From positions 59,092,744-59,156,743 of the forward strand of contig CM028381.1 of the NCBI GenBank assembly GCA_013146195.2: 64,000 nt of DNA. Reading direction: 5' to 3'. Under the pieces are notes generated by a model. The model was not told where the DNA came from and did no database searches. It was given only the letters and a program-made list of their open reading frames with translations. Shown here piece by piece: positions 46,101-57,454 of this stretch (positions are counted from its first letter, which is position 1; the number at the start of each line of letters is the position of its first letter). Source of the DNA: Codonopsis lanceolata (Eukaryota > Streptophyta > Magnoliopsida > Asterales > Campanulaceae). The position numbers and the translations under genes are program-made.

Positions 46101-48035
46101 TTGATCGATGTTTTATTTATCTATTTCCTTGCAAGTGTACAAGACTATTATAGAATAGACTTGAAAACAATGATATAACCCAACAGTAAGATCATTTAAC
46201 AAGCATGATTATAGATAAAAATTATTAAACTAAGGGGGGTTTTTATGTTTAATTTTAACTAAACATAGATAGATATTTAACTAATTAGATTTTAATAAAT
46301 GTATGAAGATCTATGGTGAGTGGAAATCTAGGATTCTAAGTTTCACTTTATATCTCCTTTATGTTCAATTCTAATAATGTCATTCAATGTCTCGTCTTCT
46401 CACTAAAAATATATGGTCCTGCTTGAACAATTGGTTCAAATTTCTCCATCCCCGCAAAAATTCACCCAGATCCATATCCAAGCACAGAACTATCAATCTA
46501 GTCAGTCACCTAGATTTATGATCTATCTGTCACCTAGATCATATAAGAACTCCGGTCCTAACTTATCACTCTCGTGCTTCGATAGGTCCAATTTATTGTG
46601 TGGTGAGCCGTTGTATCGACATATGCACTCTGGTCATGCAGCTTATTCAGACCTCAAAGCCTTTATTTATGACATATTCATTTGTTCAAAGCAAAATAAT
46701 ATAGGGGTTGATAAACAACACAATCAACAAGCATTGAATATACATATATATATATATAATCAAAACATAAACGATACAAGTTACCTCCCACCTCCTAGAT
46801 TAGGGATGATTTAGTTCATCATAGACGCATGAACAAGACATGGAATATTATGATTTGATCTTTCAATACTTGAAATTACAAAACCTAACTATGTTATACA
46901 ATCTAAACTACCTAAAATCTAAAGAGAGCTTCCACCGCCCTCCTTATGCTTAGGCTCGGATTCGACTTTCTATATATACTCGGAGTTGTGATGGATCGAA
47001 TGACGTGTGAAACCGAAAAAGGTCGCATTCGCCTACCTTGCCGTCAGAAGGTGCCGGGATACCTTGCGTCCGCAAGGTCTCCAGCCAAGGGTGAAGCTTT
47101 AATTCTTTGAGGCCGATTGTGGGCCTATACGCCTACCTTATGTCGCAGGCATTCGAGCACCTTACGCTCGCAAGGTGTCCAGCTTTGTGCATCTTCTTTT
47201 TCTTCAATTTTTTCTCTTGTAATCACAAAACTCGGAGTTTCGCGATTTTCACAATAATCCCGAACTTACAAAACTCACCAAAACATATATTAGTACTCAA
47301 AAGACTATGGAAATAGCATAATTTAAGTCATTGAAGTATATAAAATCGATTTATAAAATATCGATCACCACCGTCCCAGCACATTAGCTTTGGACTCCGC
47401 GAACATTAGTATCTTTCTCCTCTTTTTTTATTCTTTATTTTTTGAAAGAAATATGTACAAAAATTATGTTATAATGCAATATAATGTAGATGATGCAAAG
47501 ATGTTACACATTCAAAAAATAAATTCATGCGTAAAATAAAACTATACCGACATCTAAAATGTAATGGCACGTCTGTACTTTGAGAAAAGGATTTAAGAAT
47601 ACACCTTTAAATTAGAGCGCTTTTCTGATGATATCGAATCCGGAATGGCCGAATCCCTATTCTTTCTGGCCAATGGCCGCTGAGTCCGTGGTTGTAGCCG
47701 CTTTTCATAGGTTTTTTCTTCCACGATCGACGCATGAATAGCCAATGCTCGTCACCAAACCGGATACTGTGCACCTAAGCTCAAGGGCTTGGCCAAGTGC
47801 ATACAGACAACCCATGGGAACAAGAGAGATACTGCCTCCTCCCCACCGTATGGGGTGCCGTCTCAAGAATGATGAAGCGGGCCTCGAAATGCTGGCCGCT
47901 CAGAACGAGATGCCGATGATGAAGAGGGAGACACATCGGTGGCTCTCATGTCATGAGTCTAGAGCTTCTTCCGCCTCGCAGAAGGAGTATATGGGCCCGC
48001 CTGGACGCCGGGCAGCATTGATGGACCGCCGCTAG
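43169..48035 (+). pseudogene. Antisense plant-mobile-domain (PMD) gene of Tat C, with introns
   Basis: On the strand opposite to pol. Exon 1 starts MASSSRSRKGKAPM at 43169 and shows LVLNRLKYPYSTNDRAIFYE. After a long AT-rich interval, an acceptor TTTTTTTCAG at 44304 opens exon 2. This carries a degenerate PMD core: DVLRLSWDTTHTFHFSRG, TPCDFAA, LLGFEPRF, and ARALSSFLAHRFL to DFDRSLRMIGDSFVYRTL (to about 44880). Predicted introns are 44933-45075 (GTACATGC..TTTTGTGCAG) and 45737-45873 (GTGTCC..TTTTTTAG). Exon 3 (45076-45736) has the WAF/YF-like block typical of PMD C-termini. An insertion of about 1.5 kb (46102-47640) splits the gene; 47870-48035 is the acidic C-terminus shared with 36680-36915. 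Many frameshifts are present. PMD proteins include MAIN/MAIL1 of Arabidopsis; in elements the role is unknown. Confidence 0.65.
46102..47640 (-). mobile_element. Unclassified LTR-like insertion in the antisense gene
   Basis: This block has no counterpart in the Tat B 3' region. On the minus strand it looks like an LTR: upstream palindromes (47159-47178, 47061-47078, 47035-47052), a TATA box (AGTATATATAG, near 46970-46979), then an AT-rich stretch ending near ..TACACTTGCAAGGAAATAG. No coding domain, PBS or clear target-site duplication was found, so ends are approximate. A solo LTR or non-autonomous element is most likely. Confidence 0.45.
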
Positions 48036-48371
48036 GGCCGAAGAAAAGGATTGTTTCGGGAAACAAAGGGGGTATAGGCGTATAGATATGTACAAATGCG
48101 AATAATGTATAATATAGATGTTTATTAAGTATTCCTAAGTTGCACTCTAGACCTGTAAAATTTATATTTTAGTGTTTTAATATGAGCCGCTTTTGTCGGA
48201 GTTTTTCTTCGTCACGAGCTTCGATGTGTCAAGATCGAGGAAATGAGGGCTTCTCAATTATTTTTTATTCCTTATTTTTATTATATGTGCTTAATTTTTG
48301 CCTAGGCCGCCTCTTTTTTGGGTTTTCAAATTCTAATGGCCGAGTGGGAAGCATTAGTCGGATGGGATGGC

Positions 48372-49569
48372 TCAGCGTACCTTTTTGAGTTTGTCGAGGT
48401 TGAAGGGCTGGACAAAATCTTCCACGCCCCGGGTTGTGAAGAGCAACTTCCCGATCGGATCTCCTTAACAATGTATGGTCCCATCCAGATTTCCATTTTC
48501 CCCTAGTATCAACATAACTAGGGTTTTTCTCGAAGCACAAGTTCTCCAACTTGGATATCATGACCTTTGACTTTTTTGTTGAAGGCTCGGCGACGCCTGA
48601 TATGCCCGTGTGCTCCAAGGCCACGAGGCGCCGTTCATCAATTAGGCCGTTCTTCTGCATCGCCTTCACCCACTAATTTCTATATCGCCTTCCATCATTA
48701 CTCAATGATGGAATTTCCACTCTATTGGTAGTACCGCTCCATGCCATATGCAGTAGAGTAGGGGGTGGCTCCAGTAAAAAGTGGATCGACGTAGCCCTGC
48801 AGGGCTAGTGGCAATTTTTCTCGCCATTTCTTCCTCAGACGTAGCCATTTTTCTCGATGATGTTCTCGAGTTTTGTTGGTGCCTAACGGCACCATTGGCT
48901 TGTGGCCTGTGGGGAGGATTTGTGTCTTGGATCTTGAACTCATCTAGCAGACTCGTTCACGCCTCCTTCAAAATGAGAGCCGTTGTCGGAGATGATTTCG
49001 AAAGGTACCCCATAGCGGTATATGATATTGGCCCGATAAATTCGACACCTTTCGAGCGTTTAGGACCTTGTAGGAAGAGGCTTCTACCCACTTTGTGAAG
49101 TAATCGACGGCTACCAGACGTATTCGTGGCCATTGATCCCTTCTGTGAATTTGGCCTATGACGCCGATACCCATGTTGAGAAGGGCCAGGGCGTGGAGTT
49201 GTATAGGATGTGGGGGCACATGTCAGATTAGCAAAGGTTGACATTTGTCGAATGTCGCACTCCACCGATCATACCGGTTTCTGAAGCGCATCTAATAGTA
49301 CCCTCGTCGGATGATTTCTTTTTGATAAAGATATGGCCATTCATGGGGCCCACAGTACCACCATGTAGTTGATCCATAATTTGCTCAGCTTTGGCCTCGA
49401 TTGACACATAGTAAGTTGAGGCCTTGATAATGCCTCTTATACAGCCGCCACCGAGCACGAATTGGGGAGGCCCATCTTCGCAGTGGAGACTCTTCCCCTT
49501 TTATCTAGGTCGAGGATAAATATTTTTTCTCGAGCGTATTTAAGATGTCGCGATACCAGGCTCGTGGTC
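48372..49569 (-). pseudogene. pol: Tat C integrase, inverted-contig copy
   Basis: Minus-strand blocks: RDILNTLEKKYL near the gap, zinc-finger part (HGGTVGPMNGH, near 49370), core pieces GIGVIGQIHRR and VAVDYFTKWVEAS (about 49170-49080), C-terminal LIDERRLVALEH, KNPSYVDTRGKWKS and a stop at 48372-48374. Many small indels. Its interval 49569-48455 matches 24032-25179 inverted; the part beyond 48455 is the natural continuation of the left contig after 25179. Confidence 0.85.
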
Positions 49570-49669
49570 NNNNNNNNNNNNNNNNNNNNNNNNNNNNNNN
49601 NNNNNNNNNNNNNNNNNNNNNNNNNNNNNNNNNNNNNNNNNNNNNNNNNNNNNNNNNNNNNNNNNNNNN
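49570..49669. other. Assembly gap of 100 N
   Basis: Exactly 100 N. Left flank is minus-strand Tat integrase, right flank is plus-strand Athila RT; they do not belong together. Confidence 0.97.
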
Positions 49670-51035
49670 TCTTGAGAATGAGGCCAAACCTTCAATTGAA
49701 GCTCAATGAGCGTCTTTACCCTCAACTCAAGGAAGTGGTTAAGAAGGAGATTATAAGTGGCTTGATGCAGGCATTATCTACCCGTTTCCGATAGTCCTTG
49801 GGTTAGTCCCATCCAATGTGTGCCAAAAGGGTGGGATAGCCGTGACTCAAATGAAGATGATGAGCTTATTCCTACAAGACAAGTGGTAGGATGGAGAGTA
49901 TGTATGGATTTTCGAAGGCTCAACAAAGCAACAAGGAAAGATCATTTTCCTCTTCTCTTTCTTGATCAAATGTTGGATAAATTGGCGGCACATGACTTCT
50001 ATTGTTTTCTTGATGGGTTCTGCTATCTCCAAATTTCTATAGCTCCCAAAGATCAAGAAAAAACTACCTTCACTTGCCCGTATGGTACTTTTGCTTTCCG
50101 GCGGATGCCATTTGGTTTGTGCAATGCTCCCGCAACTTTCCAACGATGCATGATGGCCATTTTTTCGGATATGGTGGAAAAGGAGATTGAGGTTTTCATG
50201 GATGACTTTTCGGTATTTGGGGATAATTTCGATAGTTGCTTGCGGAATCTCACCAAGGTTCTTGAAAGGTGCAAGGAGGTGAATCTTGTCTTAAATTGGG
50301 AAAAATGCCATTTCATGGTGAATGAAGGTATTGTTCTTGGGCATAAAATTTCTTCCAAGGGTATAGAGGTGGATCGTGCCAAGATTGAAGTTATTGAAAA
50401 ACTCCTCCTCCAACAAATGTGAAGAGTATTCGAAGCTTTCTTGGGCATGCGGGATTCTATCGCCGGTTTATCAAAGACTTCTCCAAAATTGCTAAGCCTT
50501 TATGCAATCTTTTGGAGAAGGATGCTACTTTTGAGTTTGATGAAGATTGCTTGGAAGCTTTCGAAGCATTGAAGCAAAGATTGGTGTCGGCTCCAATTAT
50601 CATGGCTCCCGATTGGTCCTTGCCGTTTGAGTTGATGTGTGATGCTAGTGACTATGCCATTGGGGCGGTTTTGGGTCAACGACGAGACAAAATCTTTCAT
50701 GCGGTGTATTATGCAAGCAAGACTCTCAATGATGCTCAACTTAATTATGCAACAACGGAGAAAGAGTTTCTTGCCATTGTCTTTGCGTTTGACAAGTTTC
50801 GGGCATATCTCATTGGTTCGAGGGTTATGTGTACACCGATCATTCGGCGATTAAGTATCTCTTCGCCAAGAAGGATGCTAAGCCCGATTGATTCGGTGGG
50901 TGCTTCTACTCCAAGAATTTGACATTGAAATTGCGTGACAAGAAGGGAACCGAGAATGTGGTAGCGGATCATTTATCTAGACTTGAGCAAGACGGGATCT
51001 CTTCTCCATCTCCTATCAAAGAAGACTTTCCTGGA
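49670..51035 (+). pseudogene. pol: Athila RT and RNase H
   Basis: RT: DDELIPTRQVVGW, VCMDFRRLNKATRKDHFPL, YGTFAFRRMPFGLCNAPATF, and the catalytic motif VFMDDFSVFGDN (about 50190-50225). Then NWEKCHFMV and FYRRFIKDFSKIAKPLCNLL. RNase H: FELMCDASDYAIGAVLGQ and TTEKEFLAIVFAFDKFRAYL, followed by a frameshift near 50830 and the HLSRLE-like end (near 50975). The M-D-D catalytic form is normal for the lineage. Small frame breaks occur at 49800 and 50420. Confidence 0.88.
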
Positions 51036-52380
51036 TGAAAGCTTATTTTCTATCTCTTATGCCACGGCCCATGGTACGCGGATTATGTCAATTACATTGT
51101 GAGCAACGTTATCCCTCCTTTTCTCTTCATCTCAAAGGAAGAAATTTCTCCATGATGTCAAGCAATATGTTTGGGAGGAGCCCTATTTATTCAAATTGGG
51201 GAAAGATCAAGTACTTCGGAGATGTGTTCCTTTGGAGGAGCAAATTGTGGTATTGATCCATTGTCATTCTTCTCCTTATGGTGGCCACTTTAGTGGATCT
51301 CGACGACTTGTAAAGTCTTGCAATCGGGTTTCTTTTGGCCTTCTCTTCAAGGATGCTCATGAATTTGTGTTAAGATGTGATCGTTGCCAAAGAACCGGAA
51401 ACATTTCTCGCCGCCATGAGATGCCGCCACAAGGGATTCTTGAAGTTGAAGTCTTCGATGTTTGGGGATAGATTTCATGGGACCATTCACTCCTTCATTC
51501 GGAAATTTATACATTTTGGTTGCCGTTGATTATGTCTCAAAATGGGTTGAAGCCGTAGCCCTCCCCACAAATGATGCCCGGGTAGTAACCAAGTTCTTGC
51601 AAAAGAATGTGTTCTCACGTTTGGAACCCCCGAGTTATCATTAGTGATGGAGGCTCTCATTTTTGCAACCGGTTGTTCGATGGAATTCTAGCAAAATATG
51701 GAGTGAAGCACAAAGTAGCCACGACCTACCATCCTCAAACAAGTGGGCAAGTGGAGGTGACTAATAGAGAGATTAAACGGGTGCTTGAAAAAGTGGTGAA
51801 CCCAAATCGCAAGGATTGGTCCCAAAAGCTTGATGACTCACTTTGGGCAATTCGGACGGCATTCAAGACTCTATTGGGATGACTCCGTATCAAATGGTGT
51901 TTGGAAAGTCTTGCCATCTCCCGGTAGAACTAGAGCATAAGGCATATTGGGCTATCCAAAAGCTCAATTTTGACTTCAAGGCCGCCGGTGAGAAGAGATT
52001 ATTGCAATTGGAAGAGTTGGAAGAGCTTAGACAAAGAGCCTATGACAATGCAAAATTGTATAAGGAGCGAACGAAAAAGTGGCATGACAAGCACATTTTG
52101 CCAAGATCTTTTCATCAGGGACAACAAGTGCTCTATACAACTCAAGGTTGAGACTCTTCCTGCAAGCTCAAATCCCGATGGTCGGGACCATTTTCGGTTG
52201 TTTCCGTTTCCCCTCATGGAGCGGTGGAAGTGAAAGATGATGCTACCCAATCAACATTCAAAGTCAATGGTCAACGCTTAAAGGCATATTTGGGTGGTGA
52301 TTTGCAAAAGAATGAACCTTCCATACCTCCTCAACGATCCTGGAACACAATGATGCGAGCAAGAAAGTCAAGCTAAAGAC
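51036..52380 (+). pseudogene. pol: Athila integrase
   Basis: HHCC zinc finger: HSSPYGGHFSG.. to RCDRCQR (about 51262-51395). Catalytic core: first Asp in GIDFMGPF (51463-51486), second in ISDGGSHF (51639-51662), Glu in SGQVEVTNREIK (51743-51778). Downstream GMTPYQMVFGKSCHLP and LPRSFHQGQQVLY. Frame breaks near 51470, 51620 and 51880 are single-base events. The remaining sequence to about 52380 is the decayed C-terminus. Confidence 0.9.
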
Positions 52381-54039
52381 TTTAAATTAGAACTACTTCA
52401 TACGGTTTTCTCTTCCTCTCTTTTCATTTATTTGTTTTTATAGCTTTTGTATTTATATGCATGTGTCGCTTTTCGAAGCCCTCCCGAGTTTGTGGGTTTA
52501 TAGGGAGGTGTATATAGTGTCCCCTCGCAAAAATATTTTTCTTTTTATTTGCTTTTCATGGGGAGTTGTGATTGTTGCCTTGCCTTGGTATGTTCATGAA
52601 CATTGAGGGCAATGTTCGGTTCTAAGTTTGGGGGTGGGGTTAGAATTATTTTTTGCCCTCGATTTTTGAGAAAATTTGAAAATTTTTAGAAAATTTCAAG
52701 CTAGTTTGGACCCCTTTAATTATGCTTTGATCATTCATCTCATCACTTTGGCGCTCATAGAGTTGTATGTGCATTATTTTCTTAGATTTGGCCTTGAGAT
52801 TATTACATGCATAGTTGAGGATATTTTGTGATTTTTGTGCTAGCCTTTCCCTCATTCATGTTAAATAGTGCCCATGTGTGGATATCTTGATAATTTTTTT
52901 TAAGCTAAGCTCTAGCTTTGGTTGTGCATGTGTTATGAGTACCTTGTTGTGAGTTGTGATGCCGTTAGATGATCTTGAAATTGATGAATAGCTTGGCTTG
53001 TGAGTATGACAATAGCATGATATAGGCCATGTTTGACTCGTTTGTGCCATATCGACCTACCCATGTTCACATTAAATCCCTAGTGTCCCATTTGAGCCTT
53101 AATGAAAGAATGGTGTGTGCAAAAGCACACAATGACCCCCATTCGCCTTCATTTCTATCACCCGCATTAACTTATCCCATGAGCCTATACACTTTATCCA
53201 ACCCTTTGAGAGAGCACTTGGTGAAATGAATTGCTAAATCTATGTCTTGGAGGGAATGTGTGCTTCATGGAAATATTGTTATTCATGTATTGGTGTGGTG
53301 TGATTTAATTTTGGTTGATGAGTTGGGGATTGTTTATCTTGCAAAAAGGGGCCCTTGTGTATAAAAAAAAAAAATCAAAAGTGAAGGGCATCCCAAAATT
53401 GTGAACCATTTGTGCTTTAAAGTTATTCAAAAAGGGAAATTGTGGGATGAAAAAAATTATTTGTGGTAGTTTGATATGCTCTCAACCCCATGTTCTTGAT
53501 GTGTATAAAAAAAAAAAAAAAAAGAAAGAAAGAAGAAGCTAAGTTTGGGGGTTGTTGAGAAGAATGGTGAGTTATGATGAAGTGTGTTGTTTCATGAAGT
53601 TAGACTTGAGTGTGAAGGCTTCACTTGTGCTCTCTTGTCTTGATTTCCTTCCCTTCATTTGTAGCTCAACCTTGGCCTAAAGTTACAAGCTTACAAAAGT
53701 CCTATTGATATTGTCATGCCATGAGTTTTTGCCTTGTGAAATATTTATCTCTTTCGGTTTCATGGCTTATGCTTGGTATTTCATTGAACGTTCAATCCTA
53801 GCTAGAGTGATGCTATTTAGTCATGGGCTTGTGCTTCATGTTTTTAAGTAAGTGTTTGAGGAAAGTTTGATAGCATTGAAATCACATCATACCTTGGTTA
53901 TGCATTTTTATAATCTTGAGTTTGATTTCTTTCATGGTAATGCATATGGGATCTTGATTGAGTGCCTTCTTCATTTCATCGTTGTCTCGAGCTTATCCAT
54001 AATCCATATCTCTCTTTGCTCGGGACGATCAAAGCTTAA
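52381..54039 (+). other. Athila 3' region without intact env-like ORF
   Basis: About 1.65 kb between integrase and the 3' LTR. Athila elements often carry an env-like ORF here; I see no frame with signal peptide or membrane span and only short, non-persuasive frames. AAGTTTGGGGGT-like purine-rich motifs recur (52624, 53540 and 54036), and poly-A runs lie at 53361-53373 and 53507-53523. Confidence 0.65.
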
Positions 54040-54051
54040 GTTTGGGGGTGT
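54036..54051 (+). promoter_or_regulatory. Polypurine tract, Athila
   Basis: TTAAGTTTGGGGGTGT lies directly before the LTR start TGATAAACTT. G-rich TTTGGGGG tracts before the 3' LTR are typical of Athila. Confidence 0.75.
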
Positions 54052-55730
54052 TGATAAACTTATTATTTTCTATTATTTTCATTAATTTTCCGGAATTTTA
54101 TAGGTTATTTTGAGCTTTGGTTGATAATTAATTGCATTTGAGATATTATTTTTATGTATTTTTATGCTTCATGTAGGTATCTCAAAGATATTCGAGGTTC
54201 TATGGCTCAATACGCGCAAATCGAGGACATCCCGAGCTTAAATGTTAAGTTTGGACGCTTGCCGTTAAGTTTCGTTAAGGATTTGAAGGCAAAGGCAACG
54301 CAGAACCAAGGCGATTGAGGACTAAATTGCGAAGTCGGGGGCGTAAGGACTTCGCTAGCCAACAGAAACTTAGGGAAGCCGGCTCAAGTACGAACTTCGG
54401 GGAGGCCGAGCAATGCTGAAAGTTACCTTCATTAATGCGTTGTCGCATTAAGAAGCCGCCACGTCACCGCCTCGGCCCGGCGCCCTTCCATCTGGATCGG
54501 AGCCCCTGCTCGCCTCCCATCTAACCCTCCAGCCCACTTTCCGGCCCACTTACTCTCTCATTTCCTCACCCATTTCACCTGGGCGCCCCGCGAACCACCC
54601 AGCCTCCCAGCCCTGACCCTAGCGCAAACCCACTCTCCCTTTTCTTGCCCTTTTTACCCCCAATCTTCTTCTAAACTTCCTAATCTACCCTTATGCCCTA
54701 GCAAAGCCTTGAGAGATTCAGAGAGCATAATTTTTTCGGGCAGAAGGTTGGGCAAAAACAGAAACAGAACAGAGGTTGGGGCTCGAAGAAACAGTGAAGG
54801 GCTGAAGCAGTGAAGAATCTGGAAGAAGAAAAGGGGGAAGAAGCCACATTTAAGATTTTTTTATCTCCATTTTTCATCCACTCTCCATTATTCCTCCATT
54901 GTTGTTCAAACCAAGGCAAGGATTTCATCACTTCCTCAATTAAAAAAGTATTGTACTATTTACTCTCTATTTTTATTTAATGACAATATTTTTTGTTGAA
55001 GATTTGATTTACTTTCCTTGCATTATGAACTAAATTAATTGCCTAGGGTTTTGATGTAGATTGGATTGAATGTTGTGATGTTAATTTGGGGTTTTTGTTA
55101 TTAATTGCTATTAATTAATTTTTGGGTATTATATTGTGCTCTTAATGCTTGTAATGATTTGATCACCCATTACATGATTTCAAAAATTGTTTAGTGCATG
55201 AAAGTGACTTGATAATTTTGGAAAATACAATATAGTTGTTTTGAGTTGGGTTAATCTAAGTTATTAATCCTCTTTAAAATAGTCAATTGGGGTTTTGTGT
55301 TTGGAAGCGATTAATTGGATAAATTCATACGTAGCGAAAGCCCGTGAATTTATACCGTTAATTAGCACCGTTATACGAAGCGAAAGCCCTTAACAGTGAA
55401 TTTTGAATCCCCGACTTTCAAAAATAGAGTAGTTTTAATAGCAACCCCTTATTAAATCACAACGGAAGAGCCAATTGAAAATCAAAACCCTAGATCCTCT
55501 CTCATTGAAACCAACCTCAATTTAATATTGCTTTATTTAAATTCTTGTTTTAGCTTAAGTAGTTAGTTAATTCTCTTAAATTCGATAGTCTAAATATAGT
55601 TGAAATTGCAACATACTTGGTACTCACTAAAAACATCCAAATTGCTTCCTTGGGATCGTGGGATCGACACTCTACTTACCACTTTATTACTTGTTTGACC
55701 GGTAATCTTGCCCGTGTTACGCGACCAACA
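54052..55730 (+). repeat. Athila 3' LTR (about 1.68 kb)
   Basis: Begins TGATAAACTTATTATT and ends GCGACCAACA. Aligns with 30714-29070 inverted: terminal parts are similar, the middle (about 54300-54700) is diverged. The end sequence is immediately followed by a second copy of LTR 3' sequence. Confidence 0.83.
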
Positions 55731-55734
55731 AGTT

Positions 55735-56139
55735 CAATTAATTAATTAGCACCGACGAAAGCCCTTATATCAAGCGAAAGCCCTTTTTGAATCCCCGACT
55801 TCCAAAAATAGAGTAGTTTTAATAGCAAAAAATAGAGTAGTTTTAATAGCAACCCCTTATTAAATCACAACGGAAGAGCCAATTGAAAATCAAAACCCTA
55901 GATCCTCTCTCATTGAAACCAACCTCAATTTAATATTGCTTTATTTAAATTCTTGTTTTAGCTTAAGTAGTTAGTTAATTCTCTTAAATTCGATAGTCTA
56001 AATATAGTTGAAATTGCAACATACTTGGTACTCACTAAAAACATCCAAATTGCTTCCTCGTGGGATCGACACTCTACTTACCACTCTATTACTTGTTTGA
56101 CCGGGTAATCTTGCCCGTGTTGCGTTCGCGTAACCAACA
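55735..56139 (+). repeat. Duplicated 3' part of the Athila LTR
   Basis: 55857-56139 repeats 55442-55730 almost base for base and ends GTAACCAACA at 56139. A 23-bp block (AAAAATAGAGTAGTTTTAAT..) occurs twice at 55806-55852. It is either a recent local duplication or an assembly stutter. Confidence 0.8.
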
Positions 56140-56142
56140 AGA

Positions 56143-56297
56143 CGACGAGCGATAAGTTGGACTTTATCCATGGCAATCATAGGTTCAAAAACAGCGATTA
56201 ATGAAATATTGTGTAGCTTAATAAGTTTCTTAAGACGAGCTACGGTTGGGTCATTACCTATCCCGCGCACATTCCAGAATAGCATATTAACAGCCAT
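56143..56297 (-). pseudogene. LINE ORF2 N-terminus (endonuclease start)
   Basis: Minus strand MAVNMLFWNVRGIGN, then TVARLKKLIKLHNISLIAVF, is the standard opening of the apurinic endonuclease domain in plant LINE ORF2. It breaks off at about 56143, so the rest of the endonuclease, RT and the poly-A tail are missing. Confidence 0.87.
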
Positions 56298-57447
56298 GAG
56301 AAAGGTTGATGTTTTGATCAGAAGAGGGCTTTGCTTGAGCCTGAGATCGAGTCTGCCTATCTGTAGGAGGAATAGTTCTAGTCAGTTTTTTAGGAATCAT
56401 GGGAATAAATTCCAGATCATGAAGAGATTCAGAATTCTCCTCATCTAAATCTTCTAAAACAGCAAACCGATTTGGAGAGGCTACATGTTCTTGCATATCT
56501 TGAACAGCTTCAGATTGATCTTCAACATTAGGAATCTGTTCCAGAATTGAATCAATATCTTGAATAACGTCGTTTAAACTGGCACGAACTGATTTTTCTT
56601 TAGAGTTTTCCTCAGAAATAGCCGGGCTGTGCTCCGAATTATTACCCTGAGGGCTCAAAGTTTTGTCATGGCTGGGACTTGCACCTTCATTACGATTTCC
56701 TTCTGCAGTAACCTGAGGTTCTTGAAAAGTTTCCTCCAACGGATCAGGCTGAATAATATTATTATCTTGTGTATTTCCAGACAAAGAGTGCTGCTCATTA
56801 AGATCATTAATGACAGGAGCAACTTCCACCAGTGTTGGGCTTTTAATATGGCTGGGGGTAGAATCAACTAAAACTGCTTTTCCTTTGTCTAATTTTTTTG
56901 GAGTCCAGCGTAAATTAGATCCTGAAGGACCCTTAGGATCTTTACTTGATTGGGGAATTTCGGTTGAGTGCATGGCTGGATGAGGGTTACTTGACTTTGT
57001 CGAAGTAGATAATGGCGGGTTTTTAAACTTGCATGTTTCAACAGCATGCCCTTAACGATAGCAATGAGTACAATAGTTAAGAAGGTTTTCGGCTTCCAAA
57101 GGTTGCCAGAAACCAGAAGCTTGTGAGCCACATTCAATCCAGACACGTTTAGGAACTGGTTTGAGCAAATCAATTTCCACACATATTCGAGCAACACTAG
57201 GTCTTGTGAGGTTGAGAGTGGCCTGATCAATCATCAATGGCTTGCCAAAAAGATTAGCAATGGAGAATAAAGCTGTTTTATGGAAAAGATGAATAGGAAG
57301 ATTAGGGATAGAAAACCAAACCGGAACTATCGAGCTTTCTTTCTCCGGACGAAAATCAGTAGTCCATTTAAAAACACGCATAGGGAAACGACCCACATAC
57401 CATTGATCCTTGATCCAAAGTCTTTGATAATCCTCATCGTGATTAAC
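56287..57447 (-). pseudogene. LINE ORF1 (DUF4283 and zinc-knuckle protein)
   Basis: From the N-terminal side: YQRLWIKDQWYVGRFPMRVF and the FKWTTDF block, then VPVWFSIPNLPIHLF, PLMIDQATLNLTRPSVARI and VWIECG (57430-57110), which is DUF4283. A C-x2-C knuckle (NYCTHC, near 57075) is broken by a stop, with GHAVETCKF beyond it. A serine/proline- and acid-rich tail in the next phase (56973-56287) overlaps the ORF2 start. ORF1 binds LINE RNA. Confidence 0.85.
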
Positions 57448-57454
57448 TCTCTCT

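Larger units (their letters stand above)
39842..49569 (-). mobile_element. Tat C, integrase to 3' LTR (inverted contig)
   Basis: Minus-strand order: integrase (49569-48372), 3' region with antisense gene, 3' LTR. Its LTR pairs with 15135-16911, and its integrase overlaps 24032-25179, so it is inferred to be the missing 3' part of Tat C. Confidence 0.8.
49670..55730 (+). mobile_element. Ty3/Gypsy Athila-type element, RT to 3' LTR
   Basis: Order RT, RNase H, integrase, non-coding 3' region, PPT, LTR. Starts inside RT at the gap; its first 880 bp match 26153-25280 inverted. Probably the continuation of the Athila element at 25280-30714, with the reservation that the two LTRs differ considerably. 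Confidence 0.87.

Noticed and set aside
52381..54039. env-like gene in the Athila 3' region
   Set aside because: No frame over about 80 codons, no signal peptide or membrane span, and many stops.
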